Positions 43,261-55,296 of a stretch of DNA of 64,000 nucleotides are shown here, one piece after another; position 1 is the stretch's first letter; every line of letters starts with the position of its first letter. The DNA lies in the NCBI GenBank assembly GCA_036426205.1, contig WSYH01001237.1, positions 54,857 through 118,856 of the forward strand, in the 5' to 3' direction. The position numbers and the translations under genes were made by a program. The DNA comes from Ascaphus truei. Its lineage: Eukaryota > Chordata > Amphibia > Anura > Ascaphidae. The notes under the pieces were generated by a model. The model made no database searches and had not been told where the DNA came from. It was given only the letters and a program-made list of their open reading frames with translations.

Positions 43261-44600
43261 GTCTAGAGGTTCCTGCAGTTGCTGCTGGACTCGAAACCAG
43301 AGGGTGAAGACGTAAAAAGTAAGAAAAACATTGATTGTATGTTTTTGCATTGCGTTTTTTTGATGCTTGTTTTTTTATTGTATTTTTTAATGCTTTTTTT
43401 AATTGTACTTTTTGGATGCTTGGTTTTTTAATTGTGTTTTTTTAGCCTTGATTTTCGTTATTGTGTTTTTTTATTCTTAATTCTTGTGATTGTGGTTTTT
43501 TTGATTCTTGATTTTTGTTATTGTGTTTTTTTTTTACTGATTGGTTATTTTATTTATTGTGTCTTTTATTTAGGTTGCCCATTGACTGCCAATGTGTTTA
43601 TCTATGCCCATTTCGGGCTATATATACTGTAAATACAGTGACAGCCAATGCATTTTTTGGCAAATGCTTGTTTTTAATTAGTTGTTATGTTTTGTATTTT
43701 TGTTTCTTGTTTTTAGTTCATCGTTATGTATTTGTAGGACTTGTTTTTATTTCATTTTTGTGTTGTTTAGGTGCTTATTTTATTAAATTGTTGTGTTTAA
43801 ATGTTTTTTTTTTTAATTGTTGTGTCTTATTGGCGCAGTTTTTTTTTTTAGGTTGCCCATTGACTGCCATAGTGCCAGATGTACCACTCTGCCAATAAAT
43901 GGGTAGAGGATGGGGGTCGTTGCCTGGGGAGGGTGTTTAGGCCGCCCGGGTGGGTAGCGAGGGAGGGGGGTTAACCCCTTATACTATATTGGTTACTAAC
44001 TGCAAAGATTATTAAGGGGTTAGTGGCCATTAGTTTGTATTTTTATTGTACTGTTGCTGCCCACTGAGGGCATGGATGCGGAGGACAGTAATGAGAATGG
44101 CCTTCATCCTTGCATTGGTAAGTAGAACTTTTGTTGGCTGGATAATGTTTTATTTTTAATGGGCAAATGAGCTATTATCCAGAAATCGATAATAGTAATT
44201 TTGCCCATTACTGTACTATATGTGTTGGGGGGTAGAGGGGGTTGTTGGGGGTAGAGAGTTTGCCAATTCATACCCATTGGGGTTATCTTAGCTCCCATTG
44301 ATGGGCATAGGCAACCACACTGGCAATGAATGGGTGCATTGGCTAGTATTGTGTTTGTATTTTGTTTTCACATTTATTGTGGGTAGCGGGGGTGGGTGAA
44401 GGTGGTATTTGGCCCACTGTGGGTGTTTATGCCTACCAGGTGGGAAGTGGGAGTGGTTAACCCCTTCATTACCTTAGCGGTGGTAACTGCTAAGGTAATG
44501 GAGGGGTTTACCACCTCCTGCAACCTCCCCCCCCGCAATACCTAAACACCACCTTCACCCACCCCCACTACCCACAATAAACCGGGCACTGTGTTTAACC

Positions 44601-45187
44601 CTTTCATTACCTTAGTCGTTAGCCGCTAAGGTAATGAAGCTGCCTGCAAATATATTTTTATTGCATTGGATTGAAGCCGGGGGTCTCCGGACCTGGCATT
44701 AATGAATATTAGCTCCGGAGACTCCCAGCATAAATTCGATGCAGGAAAAAGAAAAAAATACATTTTAAGTCCCGCTCTCAAATCCCATCTCGCCTGTGAA
44801 AAATTCACTATTTCAGAGCCTCGGTAAGATTATCAGGGCTACTAGAATTGCGTGATCTTATAAAAATGGTGCTATTTCACTTTTTGTCAGCTCCCGCTCA
44901 GCGTGTTTGAGCAGGAGCGAGACCGCTCGAGAAAATGCACTCCCCGTACGAGTTTGGCAGGTTATGGAAGCTTTCTGAATAGCAAATCTGCCAAATTGTA
45001 CGGGAACTGCTCAACAAGCTTGATGAGTTCGTTATCGAAGCTACTAGAATAAGCCCCTATGTGTTTTACGAACTCCAAGGTCTGTTGCATTGACTGATTG
45101 CATGCATCCAGGATTCCTTACATTGAAGACTTTATCTGCTGAAACATTTTACCAATATGCAAGGATAATTGTTCTGGTGTAAGCTAG
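44601..45187. other. Intron sequence beyond the fold-back arm
   Basis: Includes short GC-richer repeat-like DNA (44660-45000). No recognisable gene. Confidence 0.45.
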
Positions 45188-46837
45188 TGTAACGGGTATT
45201 CCCCCCCCAATCATAGATTATACTGTGGGTGCAGAGAACATACGGTGTTACCATGGGTGTGGTGCGTTACCTGTTGGCTCACAGGAGGGCTGAGCTTCCG
45301 CCACGGGGAACCTGGGTAACCACTTTCTCGATACAGCACCTCCACCTGTGATGGCTCCCACCATAGGGGGAGTGGTTCCTCGCAGGACACATACAAATAA
45401 CCAATACTCACACACAGTGATATATATAATAACTAATACCATTTACTGGGAACAGCATATAACACAATACCATGCAACATATCATGACAGGTGTCCCTCT
45501 CTCAAGAGGACACTTACTACCGCGTCGTGCAGGACGCTTCCCCAACACCAGGTGATCCCACCCAGTGTCCAAAGAATCCCACCCAATGTCCCGCACTCTT
45601 GCAGAGAGAGGCAATGGGTGGCTGCGCAGTCACTATTACACTAAGGACCCGTTGGTGCACTTATGACCGTATAGTACCTGCCGAGCACTCCGGTGCTCGG
45701 ATCAGCAACACTTCACAAAGGATCAGTCGTAGGATGACTCCGTCTGATCCCCAACCGGACTCCTTGCACGAGGACCGCCAGGGACGATCCCACCCTGGAA
45801 ATAGTCTCTTGTCTCTGGGTACTGACTTGAGCCCAAGTCGTCTCTTGTGGAGCGCAGCAGCCGCTGTGTCCCTGTCTATCACTGGCACTACGTGACACGG
45901 TCCCTAACCTAGGGCCTGTCCCTGTAGAACCACAAGCTGGGGAATGAGAACCTACCTGGGACCTAAGGGGTTAATGGCCTATCCCGTCCCCCTAGCTCTT
46001 CCCGGTCCTGACTCTAACTAACTATTAGCACTCGCAGCACTTGCACTAACGCGCTACAACCTACTCGCTACCTGCAGCTAACGTACTGCACTAACACTGC
46101 GCCTGCCTGTCAGACCTCACGGCACTGACAGCCGTGACCCTGACAAGACAGCACACTAACACTAAGAGCCGCGTCCCTATCTTGGGCGTCCCTGATCAAT
46201 TACCCACTAATCTGGTGGGGAGTTGGGGCCTATCTGGGGTGTGGGTACCTATCTGGGTGCAGGAGCTGCACTCGCTCCCCGCACCCTTCCTTCCCTCACA
46301 GCTCCCTGGCTCCAACTGACAAGCGTGGGTCCAGCGCGGGAAATGTATCCTTTCTGCTGCTTGGTTCTCCTCTAGCCCTATTGGCTCCCTGGCATCACGT
46401 GGTGCGTGCAGAGGCTCCTGGGACTCGTAGTCCCTACCTACAGCCTTCCCTGGTAGGCTAGGGCTTCGCGGGCTTTCCCTCCACTGTCCTGCGCCTGCGC
46501 AAGCAATCTGGGGCTGCCACAACCTTTCCCTGCCTACTCTCACGCTCGCGCGACTTCTCCCTAGCTCTGGGGCCTTGCCTGCGCGATCACTGCGCATGCG
46601 CGAGTCTCTCCTCAATGGCGGCGCCCTCTTCGCTAACCGCTGGGACCCTAGCGACGCGACCGCGGCCTTAGCAACGGCCCGATCGCGTCCCCGGCAACCG
46701 GCCGCATGCAGGGGAAGACGCGCTGCTCCCTGCTCCGGCCCCCACCCTTGGAAGCAGCCGTCGGGTCCGTCGGCACCCACGACCGCGCTGCAACAAGGGA
46801 GGGGGGTCTCCAGGAGGCACGGGAGCTCAAGGCTACA
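45188..46837. repeat. GC-rich solo LTR (1650 bp) with 4-bp TSD
   Basis: TGTAACGGGT to GGCTACA flanked by CTAG (45184-45187 and 46838-46841). A relative starts at 63496. The right third (46370-46830) is CpG-rich with promoter-like motifs. No internal region is attached. Orientation uncertain. Confidence 0.7.
46591..46622. promoter_or_regulatory. NRF1-like and YY1-like motifs in LTR
   Basis: TGCGCATGCGCG (46591-46602) fits the palindromic NRF1 consensus and CAATGGCGGC (46613-46622) resembles a YY1 site. Both lie in a CpG-rich stretch. They suggest an LTR promoter; inferred from motifs only. Confidence 0.45.
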
Positions 46838-46908
46838 CTAGGATATACATCTCTCACTTAATCCTTTCTTATGCTTCTCAGGTAAAGTGTGCTTGCATTC
46901 CACAAAAG

Positions 46909-47029
46909 CTTGGTACTGGTACTGGGGATACTCTCTATACCCATAATAGTACATCCCCATGGGTCCCTAGAATGCACTTGGGCAAAATGACTTACTATTA
47001 TGGGTATAGAGAGTATCCCTAGTACCAAG
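46909..47029. repeat. ~120-bp imperfect palindrome
   Basis: GATACTCTCTATACCCATAA (46927-46946) pairs with its complement (46998-47017), and the outer CTTGGTACT pairs with AGTACCAAG. Loop ~35 bp. Confidence 0.85.
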
Positions 47030-47940
47030 TTGGGTGGGGATAGACTTAAAACACTATGTACTGTATGAGAGAATCTTTTTGGATTTATTCTCTCGGTACA
47101 CTCTCGCCCAAGGGTCTAAAAGAGTGCTTGGATACAAGCACACTGGTTTAGTGTTCTTGTCTTGCTGTTCTCTGCCTTACTGCTCAGGTTACTATATAGA
47201 TTATTCTCCCACTGTCTGATACAGTAAATACTCCAATGTGTTGATTAGATAAGGTTCTGTGCCTCTGGAGGGGTTTCCTTTGTAGTACAATTTCCACTCA
47301 ATAATTAAATAGGTGTTTAGTTCTCAGTCAATCCAGGTTATCTGTATTAATTTTTAGCACTGCTACATTTTTTATTATCATATTATTCTTGATTTATTAA
47401 ATATTTAATAATAAGTATATCAATTATTTACAATTTTTTTATTTTTGATATATATGTTATATATTTTTTCCTTTATTTGTATTTTTATTTATATTTTTAT
47501 TTATATTGCAAAATACAATTTTTTATCATTTATTGTATAAATTATTGGTGTTGTGTTGTTCCCATCACACACAGGGAGCTATAAAATGGTTATATCTAAT
47601 GGTATATTTATTTGAGCTATGTGATAGGGTTTAGTATATGTTAGCTTAGATTATAGATATAGGTTCCAATTATATATGGTTTATTTTTTCATATTCGATG
47701 AATGTTAGATTGGAATCAGTAGGCGATCTTTCTGGTACTGTTTAGTATTAGTAGAGATTAAATTCATTTAATAAATTAGTTGGGTTATTCTTAGTGTATG
47801 ATGTGATCAACACAAATATTGATGAATTGTTGTGTAAATTTTATAATGTATTTGTGTTTTTTTGATGTTGCAAACATCAAGCATGCGTTTTTTTGGTGAA
47901 TCAGTAATTTGGTTAAAGAATAGCTTTACATCACTCAGCC
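47030..47940. other. AT-rich intron sequence, no gene
   Basis: T-rich, low complexity around 47370-47540. No recognisable feature. Confidence 0.5.
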
Positions 47941-48430
47941 TATTTCATTGGCTTTCCCTGACCAATGAGACATCCCCTGACGAAGTTGCATTTGTGTGAC
48001 GTAACGTGTAGGGTTGGTGACGTCATCGCGCTGTGGGTGTGTCTACACCGAGTCCTGGGCGTCCCTGCGATCTTACTAGCTGCATTTTCAAGTGCTGGCA
48101 ACTATTCTATACAAGAGCAGAGGACGTGGAGGCACTGATTGATTCAGTCTCCTGGCGCCAACTTGTGACAGGAGTTGGTGGTGGCTACAAGCTGTGCAGA
48201 TATACCTTGCCTACCTGGGACCCTCTCACCCCCGCAGATGACTACACACAGAGATTTCTCTCCTACGTATGGTTGCTTTTTTTAATCATGTAAGTGCATT
48301 TCATTTGGGCTGCAGTTTTTTAATAAATGTACTCTTTTGTTTAAACAGTTACATGCTATGGAGCTTGCGCTTCTGTTTGTTTTTTGTTCTTAGATGCGTA
48401 GTAGTTGGCTATACCACTTTTATCTGAATC
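47941..48430 (+). repeat. PLE/retroelement 3'-end-like repeat
   Basis: Contains CCTGACGAAG followed by GTAACGTGTAGGG (47974-48013), a degenerate hammerhead-like signature common at PLE 3' ends. 48235-48395 matches 11225-11410 inverted. Confidence 0.55.
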
Positions 48431-48669
48431 TGCAAAGACGCTCCCTGGATCATCAATTGGGACCTTTATCTCTCTGGATTTTTCAAGTGGAACATTTATT
48501 TTGGACTTTGTTTTTTTCACTATCACTTTATGGTTTGAAGTTATATGTAGTTAAAAGTGTGTTGATTTTTATTAGGATTTTTATTGATTCATATAATTTA
48601 TTATCATTATTCTATATATATTGTCACTATTATCCACCTGAGCGCTACTTAATTTTGTGTTGGTTTATA

Positions 48670-49220
48670 TATATATAAATGTAAATACAACTGTATGCTC
48701 ATCTGCATGTCTTAGGCAGGTCTGCAACCCCGCCTTTCCCCATTATCACCCACACAGCACTTCCATGCAGCAAGGGATTCTGGGAAAAGACATGCAAATG
48801 AGCACACAGTGCCACTTTTTGCGTCCAAAACCATTTTTTAACATGGTTCCCTATAGCTTAAGCTTGCTGCATGGTTCACAGCTTTGAGCACAGCCAGGGT
48901 TAAGGTGCATACCCAGAAAACCACCCACAGACAGCTGTTTCGACCTTAATGGGTCTCATCAGTGTGGGGTTGATTAACTGGGTATGCAAAGAAGCTAAAG
49001 GATGGGCCAACCATAATACTGAGTTAAGTTATGGTGAGTAAAAAAAGTGACAAAAACCCTCCACAGCAAAGCAAATATGCAAATGTAAATACAACTGTAT
49101 GCTCATCTGCATGTCTTAGGCAGGTCTGCAACCCCGCCTTTCCCCATTATCACCCAGCACTTCCACTGCAGCAAGGGATTCTGGGAAATGAAAGGCATTT
49201 GTCCTTCAAAACCAGGGTCC
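48670..49220 (-). repeat. Tandem ~405-bp ribozyme repeat (1.3 units)
   Basis: AAATACAACTGTATGCTCAT followed by CTGCATGTCTTAGG occurs at ~48683 and again at ~49088, head-to-tail with period ~405 bp. The complete unit contains an intact hammerhead (48906-48988, minus). A (TA)n run follows the partial second unit. Confidence 0.85.
48906..48988 (-). ncRNA. Type I hammerhead ribozyme, best-preserved copy
   Basis: Minus strand: box 1 CTGATGA, stem II GACC/CATTAA/GGTC (four perfect pairs), box 2 GAAA, palindrome CAGCTG, triplet GTC. Stem I: CCCACA with TGTGGG, then TGCATACCCAG with CTGGGTATGCA. Compared with the 6926-7008 copy, one stem I pair is swapped from G-C to C-G on both strands, which keeps pairing. 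No core position is changed. Predicted to self-cleave after GTC. Confidence 0.9.
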
Positions 49221-49224
49221 CTAT

Positions 49225-49305
49225 AGGCATATATATATATATAATATATATAGATATATAAATATATATAAAAATATAATATAGATATATAAAATATATA
49301 TATAA
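49225..49305. repeat. (TA)n-rich stretch
   Basis: TATATA runs interspersed with GATA and AAAT. Confidence 0.9.
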
Positions 49306-49342
49306 TTGAGTTTCCATTCCTTTTTTCAACCGTTTGTACAAA

Positions 49343-49416
49343 ATACCACACACACACACACCACACACAACACACACACACACACACACAACACAACAAC
49401 ACACACACACACACAA

Positions 49417-49457
<41 letters not shown>
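49343..49457. repeat. (AC)n microsatellite
   Basis: Nearly pure AC repeat with short interruptions. Confidence 0.97.
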
Positions 49458-49459
<2 letters not shown>

Positions 49460-49639
49460 AATCCCTGAGCTAGAACTCCAATTTAGGGTGCAAATGTATT
49501 GATATCCAATGTAAAGGAGTATCTTTTTGAAAATAACATCTCATATAAAAAAACCTGTTACATTAAAAAACATATATATTTATGTGGTTCCCTTAACGTA
49601 AAAAGCAAGATGCCTAAATGAAAATGCTCCTTCAACGAC

Positions 49640-51743
49640 AAGCTACAGAGAGCCCTTCCATTTTTGAGTAAAGTAGGGGGAAAGAGTGACAGTGATGTAT
49701 TTTGCAAACACTGCAAATCGACATTTTCAATTAGTTATGGTGGAAAATCCGATATCAATGATCATTGTCAAACAAAAAACACAAGTTATGGATCGAATCC
49801 GCAGCGGGAACCAGTGGCAGTGTTGCAAATTTCTTTGGTAATGCAGCTTCGGGACCAGTTGAATTGAATCAGGCCGCTGCTGACGGTACTTTGCGTACCA
49901 TGTTGTTAAACACAACCACAGCTGCTTGAACAAAGACTTAAGCCTTGGTTGACATCAGCAACATCGATTTTGTATCTGTAGCGATCGATGATTCCAACAG
50001 AAAAGGGGTGAAGTTGATACATATTGTCATTCGCTACTTCAAGTACTGATGCAGCGGCCGTTATTCGAACACATCACAGCGCCGATTTTGAGTTCTCTGC
50101 TGTTCCCCACGCAGCATGAACGCGGCCAATCGCCCCAGGCACCCACGCTTATCGCGGATGTTTTGTTTGAATTTCATGGATTCTGTTTCTTCGTTTGCAA
50201 TAAAATGGATGAATTGTAATGTGCTACTGTGTCATTTTCATGTTTTTAAAAGCCAGAAAACTCAAATTCGTTTTTCTGCACTCGCCGCGCTCGCATCTTA
50301 GTGCGGGAAGGCTCGAATTCATCCCGCGGTTTCAAATCGGGATTCCGATGTACATGAAACGTGAAGTGTTCGAATAATAGCCGCTGCATCGGTACGGCGA
50401 GGGAGTGAAAGTGAACATTTTAGAATTTACATCTGTACCCGGTGAAACTTCAGCTATACTATCTTAAGAAATTAACCAAGCACTGGAAAAATACCATCTG
50501 CGTGAAAAAGTGGTCAGATTTTGTGCTGTCAACACAAATACAAACTTCAGAGGGAAGAAGAGGGCAGGAAAAAACAATGTCTTCTTCAAGCTTAATGAAG
50601 CTGTGTCTGGCAACAACGTGATTGGTGTGGGCTGCGCAGCAGACATAGTTCACAACGCAGTACAAACGGCTGCTGATTGCCTGCCCATTGACATTGAGTG
50701 TTTTGTTGTAAAGATTTACAAATATTTCCATATTTATACTTTTCGCACACAAGAATTGAAAGAACTCTGCAAATTTGTAGATTTGAAATATCAGCAGCTT
50801 CTGGGTACTAGCAACACTCGATGACTGTCACTGATGCCAGCAGATGACAGAGTGCTGAAGCTGTTCCCAGCACTGAAATCCTATTTTTCATCACAAGGAA
50901 ATGGCCCAACAACAATAGTGGCAATTTTTAAGAACCCCGTCGGTGAAGCCTGGCTCTGGTTTTTGCACAAACAGTTATCCCTCTTCAATGACACAATTAA
51001 ATCCATGGAAAAACAAAATTCAAGTGCAATTGACGTTGCTGTAAAAATATTTAACCTTAAAGAAAAACTGATAGAAAGAAGAGAGGCGTGCTTCATGGGT
51101 CTAAAGGTGAAGAGTCTTCTTCGCACACCGCAGGATGAAGGTACAGCACAAGAAAGCCAATTCCATCAAACTACTTGGACATTCTATGACATCAACACTG
51201 ATTACCTGGATGAATAGGGGGAGAACTTAATTGATCTGCAAATTTTTACATGGTGACTACTAAACAACGTCCTTGCTTGGGAAGATGTTGAAAATTACTT
51301 ACAATTTGTAATGTCATGGTTGTCAAAATTTGAGATCAGTGAAACAGAGTTGTTTGATAAAACGAGCTGCGTCATAAAATACACAAGAGAAATGATAGCA
51401 TAGTGGAATGAGGAAAAATGCCACCAGACAAACGGTGGGTAGAGATTTTCACCCATTTCAGAAGCAAATGCATAACATTCCAAAAATTGCCCTAATCATT
51501 CAGTTTGTAATGTGTCTGCCCGGAACTAATGCCCTAGTGGAAAGGATATTTTCCATCATGAACAACACCTGGACAGATGAGAGAAATAGAATGGAACTGG
51601 CAACACTGAAAGCCTTGCTCATCACTAGAGTCAACCTCGATCAAAGCTGCACTGAAATCCATAACCAACTGCTGAAAAACAGGAGTGTGCTGCAGAAGAT
51701 TCATTCCTCAGACAAGCACTCCGGTCGCCAACAATCGAGGTAA
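49640..51743 (+). pseudogene. hAT transposase, decayed
   Basis: Fragments in order: a BED-type zinc-finger-like start (DVFCKHCKSTFSISYGGKSD, ~49690); the catalytic core (NTNTNFRGKKRAGKNNVFFK, VGCAADIVHNAVQTAADCLP, ~50530-50690); and RVLKLFPALKSYF (~50860). The C-terminal hAT dimerisation region follows (VMCLPGTNALVERIFSIMNN then TWTDERNRME, ~51510-51600). At least four stops and frameshifts separate the parts. hAT transposases cut and paste DNA leaving 8-bp TSDs. No TIR identified; this copy is unlikely to have mobilised the nearby MITE. Confidence 0.82.
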
Positions 51744-52869
51744 GATTCTATCATTTAATTACACGATGTATTAATATAAACCAAACCGTAATTTTGCTAC
51801 ACATTTATTTGTGTTATGAGGACGCTATTAGAGAATTACCATTATAATCTATTTTTTTAAGTGCTTTCAGATATTTTAGAAATATATATACTGTATATAG
51901 ATTTATTGAATTGAGTTTCATCTTTTTTGTGGGAGTTGGGGGGCTTAAGAGCTACACAAAGTTAAATTGGGTGGGGAAGGGGGATCACCATGTCTTCACA
52001 CTCGGGTACATTTAATACAATAAACATGGTTAGGACTTAAAGCATTAACAGGTAAACTCAAATAATAAATAACTTATCAGGAATGAGATTACATATTGGG
52101 TTATAGCTTGTCGCATCTATGCATGAACATATGATAAAAGTCTTTACGTTTTTCCCATAGGATGCCAGCCTTGGGGCACGCCCTCCTGATGTAAAGAAAA
52201 GTGCCGGAGTCCATAACGCCTCAGTTCCTCATGAAAAAAAGATAAGTTAAAAAATGCCTTCAAAATATCTGCTGGAGTTGTCTCCGATTTCTCTCTCTTT
52301 CCCCCCTCTCTCTCCCCTCTCTCCATAATGGGTATGTCCTAACTATTTTTTGCTCTTCTTTTCCGTTTGAGAGGAGGGAGTCCCTGACCTCTTCAGGCAC
52401 ACACCAGGAACGCTGGATTGCTTACAGACCCTTGGAGAGGCGGATACAGTCGTGGATTGCAGACACTGATTTATCTTGTAAGTACCGCAAAGATGCTTGA
52501 ACAAGGGCCTTAGACAGTGCTTGATATGTAGACCCTCTCAACTGTATGGGATATTTCTTAGTCTCATATCTTGTGTTTTTTCTCACTTTTAATTTGACGG
52601 ATTGCATTTTCATTGTCTGTGGTTGTTAGTTATTGGTATTACATTTTTTTGTGTTATGTTAAGAATCGGAAAAAAATATATTTTGAAGTACAGTAGTAAT
52701 CCCCTCCAAACTGTGCATTCCTCTCCAATACTGCCCTGGCTGTAAGAGTTGAAGTGCCCAAGCAAAAGCCCCACCACTATACACACAAACACACACTGCA
52801 TTACCCACCTCTATACACAAACACACTGTAGGGGCATCACATGATGCCACATTCTCATGGCAAAATGTC
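51744..52869. other. Intron sequence, no gene recognised
   Basis: AT-rich, then CT-rich at 52285-52325. No family recognised. Confidence 0.45.
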
Positions 52870-52975
52870 ACCACCTGACGTCAGAGTGTCTCGTCATGGA
52901 AACGGGGGGGGGGGGGGCGTCACGTGATGTAATTTTTTAAAATGTTTCCTGGTTTTCATTTTGAAAATCTGGTCA
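52870..52975. repeat. MITE end fragment
   Basis: Ends AAAATCTGGTCACCCTA, the inverted form of TAGGGTGACCAGATTTT, a terminal sequence frequent in vertebrate DNA-transposon MITEs. A G-run at 52903-52916 and CGTCACGTGATG precede it. The other end is not visible. Confidence 0.4.
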
Positions 52976-54398
52976 CCCTACCATTGGCAGACTTAAGAGA
53001 ACTGCTGCTCAGGCTTTAGGGATCCAAAGTCATACAGTATATTTTATATGTGACCATTGATAGACTTGGGCAAACTGCTGCTCAAGCTGTAAGGATCTGA
53101 GGTCATGTATCGTTATATGTGACCATTGGCACACATAGCAATGGAACGCTAAATGGGCGCTTGGAAAGCTATGCCTAGAAATTGAGGCATAATTAAATGA
53201 ATACAGAGCTCTGCACTAAATATATAAAAAAAAGTGTCTCTGGAAATTGATAAATACTAACAATATTCAGCAACCACACAGTCCCAAATATCTCAGCTGC
53301 TGGATCACTATCCTACTGTACCAGACTAGATCCAGGGATGCCACTAGCCCAATGTGAGTTCTCCCATTAAGAATTTACCACTGTTGCTGGGGTGACATAA
53401 TACGCGCAGCTACATGATTATCCAGATACTTCCTACTCTGCTAGGCAGGATAAGACAAAACAAAAAAAAAACGAGAAGTTATCAAAAGGGGAACCCTTTT
53501 GTATGCAGACCAGTCATTTAGATAGTCTGTTTCCTACCACTGAGAAAGGACAAACTATAACCCACTAGAGTGTGCTCCAGTCGGTCTTTGCAGTTACGCC
53601 TTATCCTCTTGCTTGTTTTGAATTCCTGTTGCTGACCCGGACCATAACCCCGACCTCGCTGCCTTCTGCCAGCCCTGACCTCCGCTTGCCTCCTCGACTT
53701 TCCACCTCTGCCGCCAGCCCTGACCTCTGCTTCCATACCGACTATGGATACTCTTACAGGACTCGGTTTATTTGTATTCCTACCTCAGCCCTGCGGGTCG
53801 CCTCCTTATTTCAGATGAGCACCGTCACACTCATGTTCCGAAGCTCTACATACGGTAGCCCTGCAGCTTCAACAAAGGCTTCCTTCAACAAAGGAAGATT
53901 TACCTACAAAGATCTCACATGATGAATTTCAACTTGGTGAGGTGATTACAACATTGTGAGATCAACTTTGTGAGGGTATATATTCGTTTTTCATTATTTC
54001 TTCACTATATTGGTTTTCCACCTTTTCCCTTTTTGGGATAAGAGTCCGTGGGGATTGGTGATTTTTATGCTAGAGGCTAGTTTTGCCTGGTCAGTGATCA
54101 CATGCACATTTCACATTCAACCTTGAAAAATTCAGGTATAAATATTATTGCTAATTTGGTGACTGTATTGGCCACAAAAGTATGTATACCTGTACATAAC
54201 TGATATTCGTGTACTTAGGGGACACAGAGCAAGAACACTTAGCACTGATTTTAAAGAAAGGACTGCATTGTTTTAGAGATCTGGGACAATAACACAAAAA
54301 AAAAGCGGATTGTTTAAATGTTTTTCATATTTACGACATCATATCTTGGTCATATAATATGCAATCCACCAAAAAGGGTACCGACGGAAAGCTATATA
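52976..54398. other. Intron sequence with an LTR-like CT-rich patch
   Basis: 53600-53810 is rich in CTGACC/CCTCG words like U5 regions of amphibian LTRs, but no ends are visible. The rest is unassigned. Confidence 0.4.
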
Positions 54399-54403
54399 GT
54401 ATG

Positions 54404-55038
54404 TGTAAGAGACGTGTTCAGAGGTACGTAATGGAGACTGTTTTAAGGTGAAATTAAAATAAGGCTTTATTGCGCCTGTCCCTTTTACACAGCAAAACAT
54501 ATGCAAATAAGCCAAACAAAAACCTATCTCCGCTTTGGAGACTATTTACACATGTAGCTCAGCCCTCTCTGACTGGGTTGGTTAGCTAAGCTATTCACCA
54601 GCCCCCAAATATAAACATATATAAAGATACATAACAGTTCCAAAATAAAGTCTTATCTGTCTCTTTGGTAGCTGTAGTGGGGAAGGCTTCTCTCTTTCCT
54701 GGGTTGCTGCCTTGTCTTCGGGCAATATCAGCAGTCAGGTTTAGAAGTCTTGTCCCCCTTTGTCTTTTTGTCAGCTTACAGCTCAAGACATCTGTTCATG
54801 TGCAATGTTTCCTTGGTCAGCCCCACGTGTGAGACTAAGGATATCTCTGCTCTTTCTGCTTCCTAGGTCAGCTCAACTCACGTGTGAGCTCCGGAAGAAT
54901 CTCCCTTCCTGTCTCAGAGGCAGGCTTTTTCTAAGACCGGTAATCAGCCAGGTAGTGTTAGTTAATTGCCTACCAGAAGTTAACCACCACACTGCGATTA
55001 GATGCACATTTGTGAACAGGGATATGTCCCCTGTTACA
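54404..55038. repeat. Solo LTR with 5-bp TSD GTATG
   Basis: 635 bp, TGTAAGAGAC to CCCCTGTTACA, flanked by GTATG at 54399-54403 and 55039-55043. No internal region. AATAAAGCC on the minus strand near 54465 suggests minus orientation. Confidence 0.88.
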
Positions 55039-55296
55039 GTATGATATATAGTTTTTATTGGTACATAAAAATCCTCTCACTGAAATCACGGTTAAACAAA
55101 TATATCGCAACATTTTCAACATTTGCTTGGCCACTACCGTGGGGTATAAGCTGATTTTTTTGTACAGTAAATTCACTGCTCTGGATTCTTCACAAAGGAA
55201 CAGTTTCATGTAATACAGTTACTAATAACTACACTGCATGTTTGGTATATTTAAACTTGGTGGCACATTCCATTTCAGTTTTCTTGCTAACTCAAT

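Larger units (their letters stand above)
40320..44600. repeat. ~3-kb fold-back element with two later insertions
   Basis: Left arm 40320-40445 plus 41289-42262 is inverted relative to right arm 42713-44600. Paired landmarks: GCAATCAATGTTTTTCTTAC (42100) with its complement (~43321); TGAGGATCATTGCG (42822) with 42180; the GGCCACTAACCC block (41655) with 44015; GGATAATAGCTCATTTGCCC (41494) with 44160. The loop (42263-42712) contains repeated CCATGTGA words. A solo LTR sits in the left arm and a hAT MITE in the right arm. No transposase; family unknown. Confidence 0.85.

Noticed and set aside
45188..46837. CpG-island promoter of a host gene
   Set aside because: The GC-rich stretch lies wholly inside a TSD-flanked solo LTR and no downstream exon is visible, so it is kept only as an LTR feature.
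49103..49458. Cys/Val-rich ORFs
   Set aside because: Translations of the AC microsatellite.
49640..51743. Domesticated ZBED-type host gene
   Set aside because: Multiple stops and frameshifts between the zinc finger, core and dimerisation parts indicate a dead transposon.
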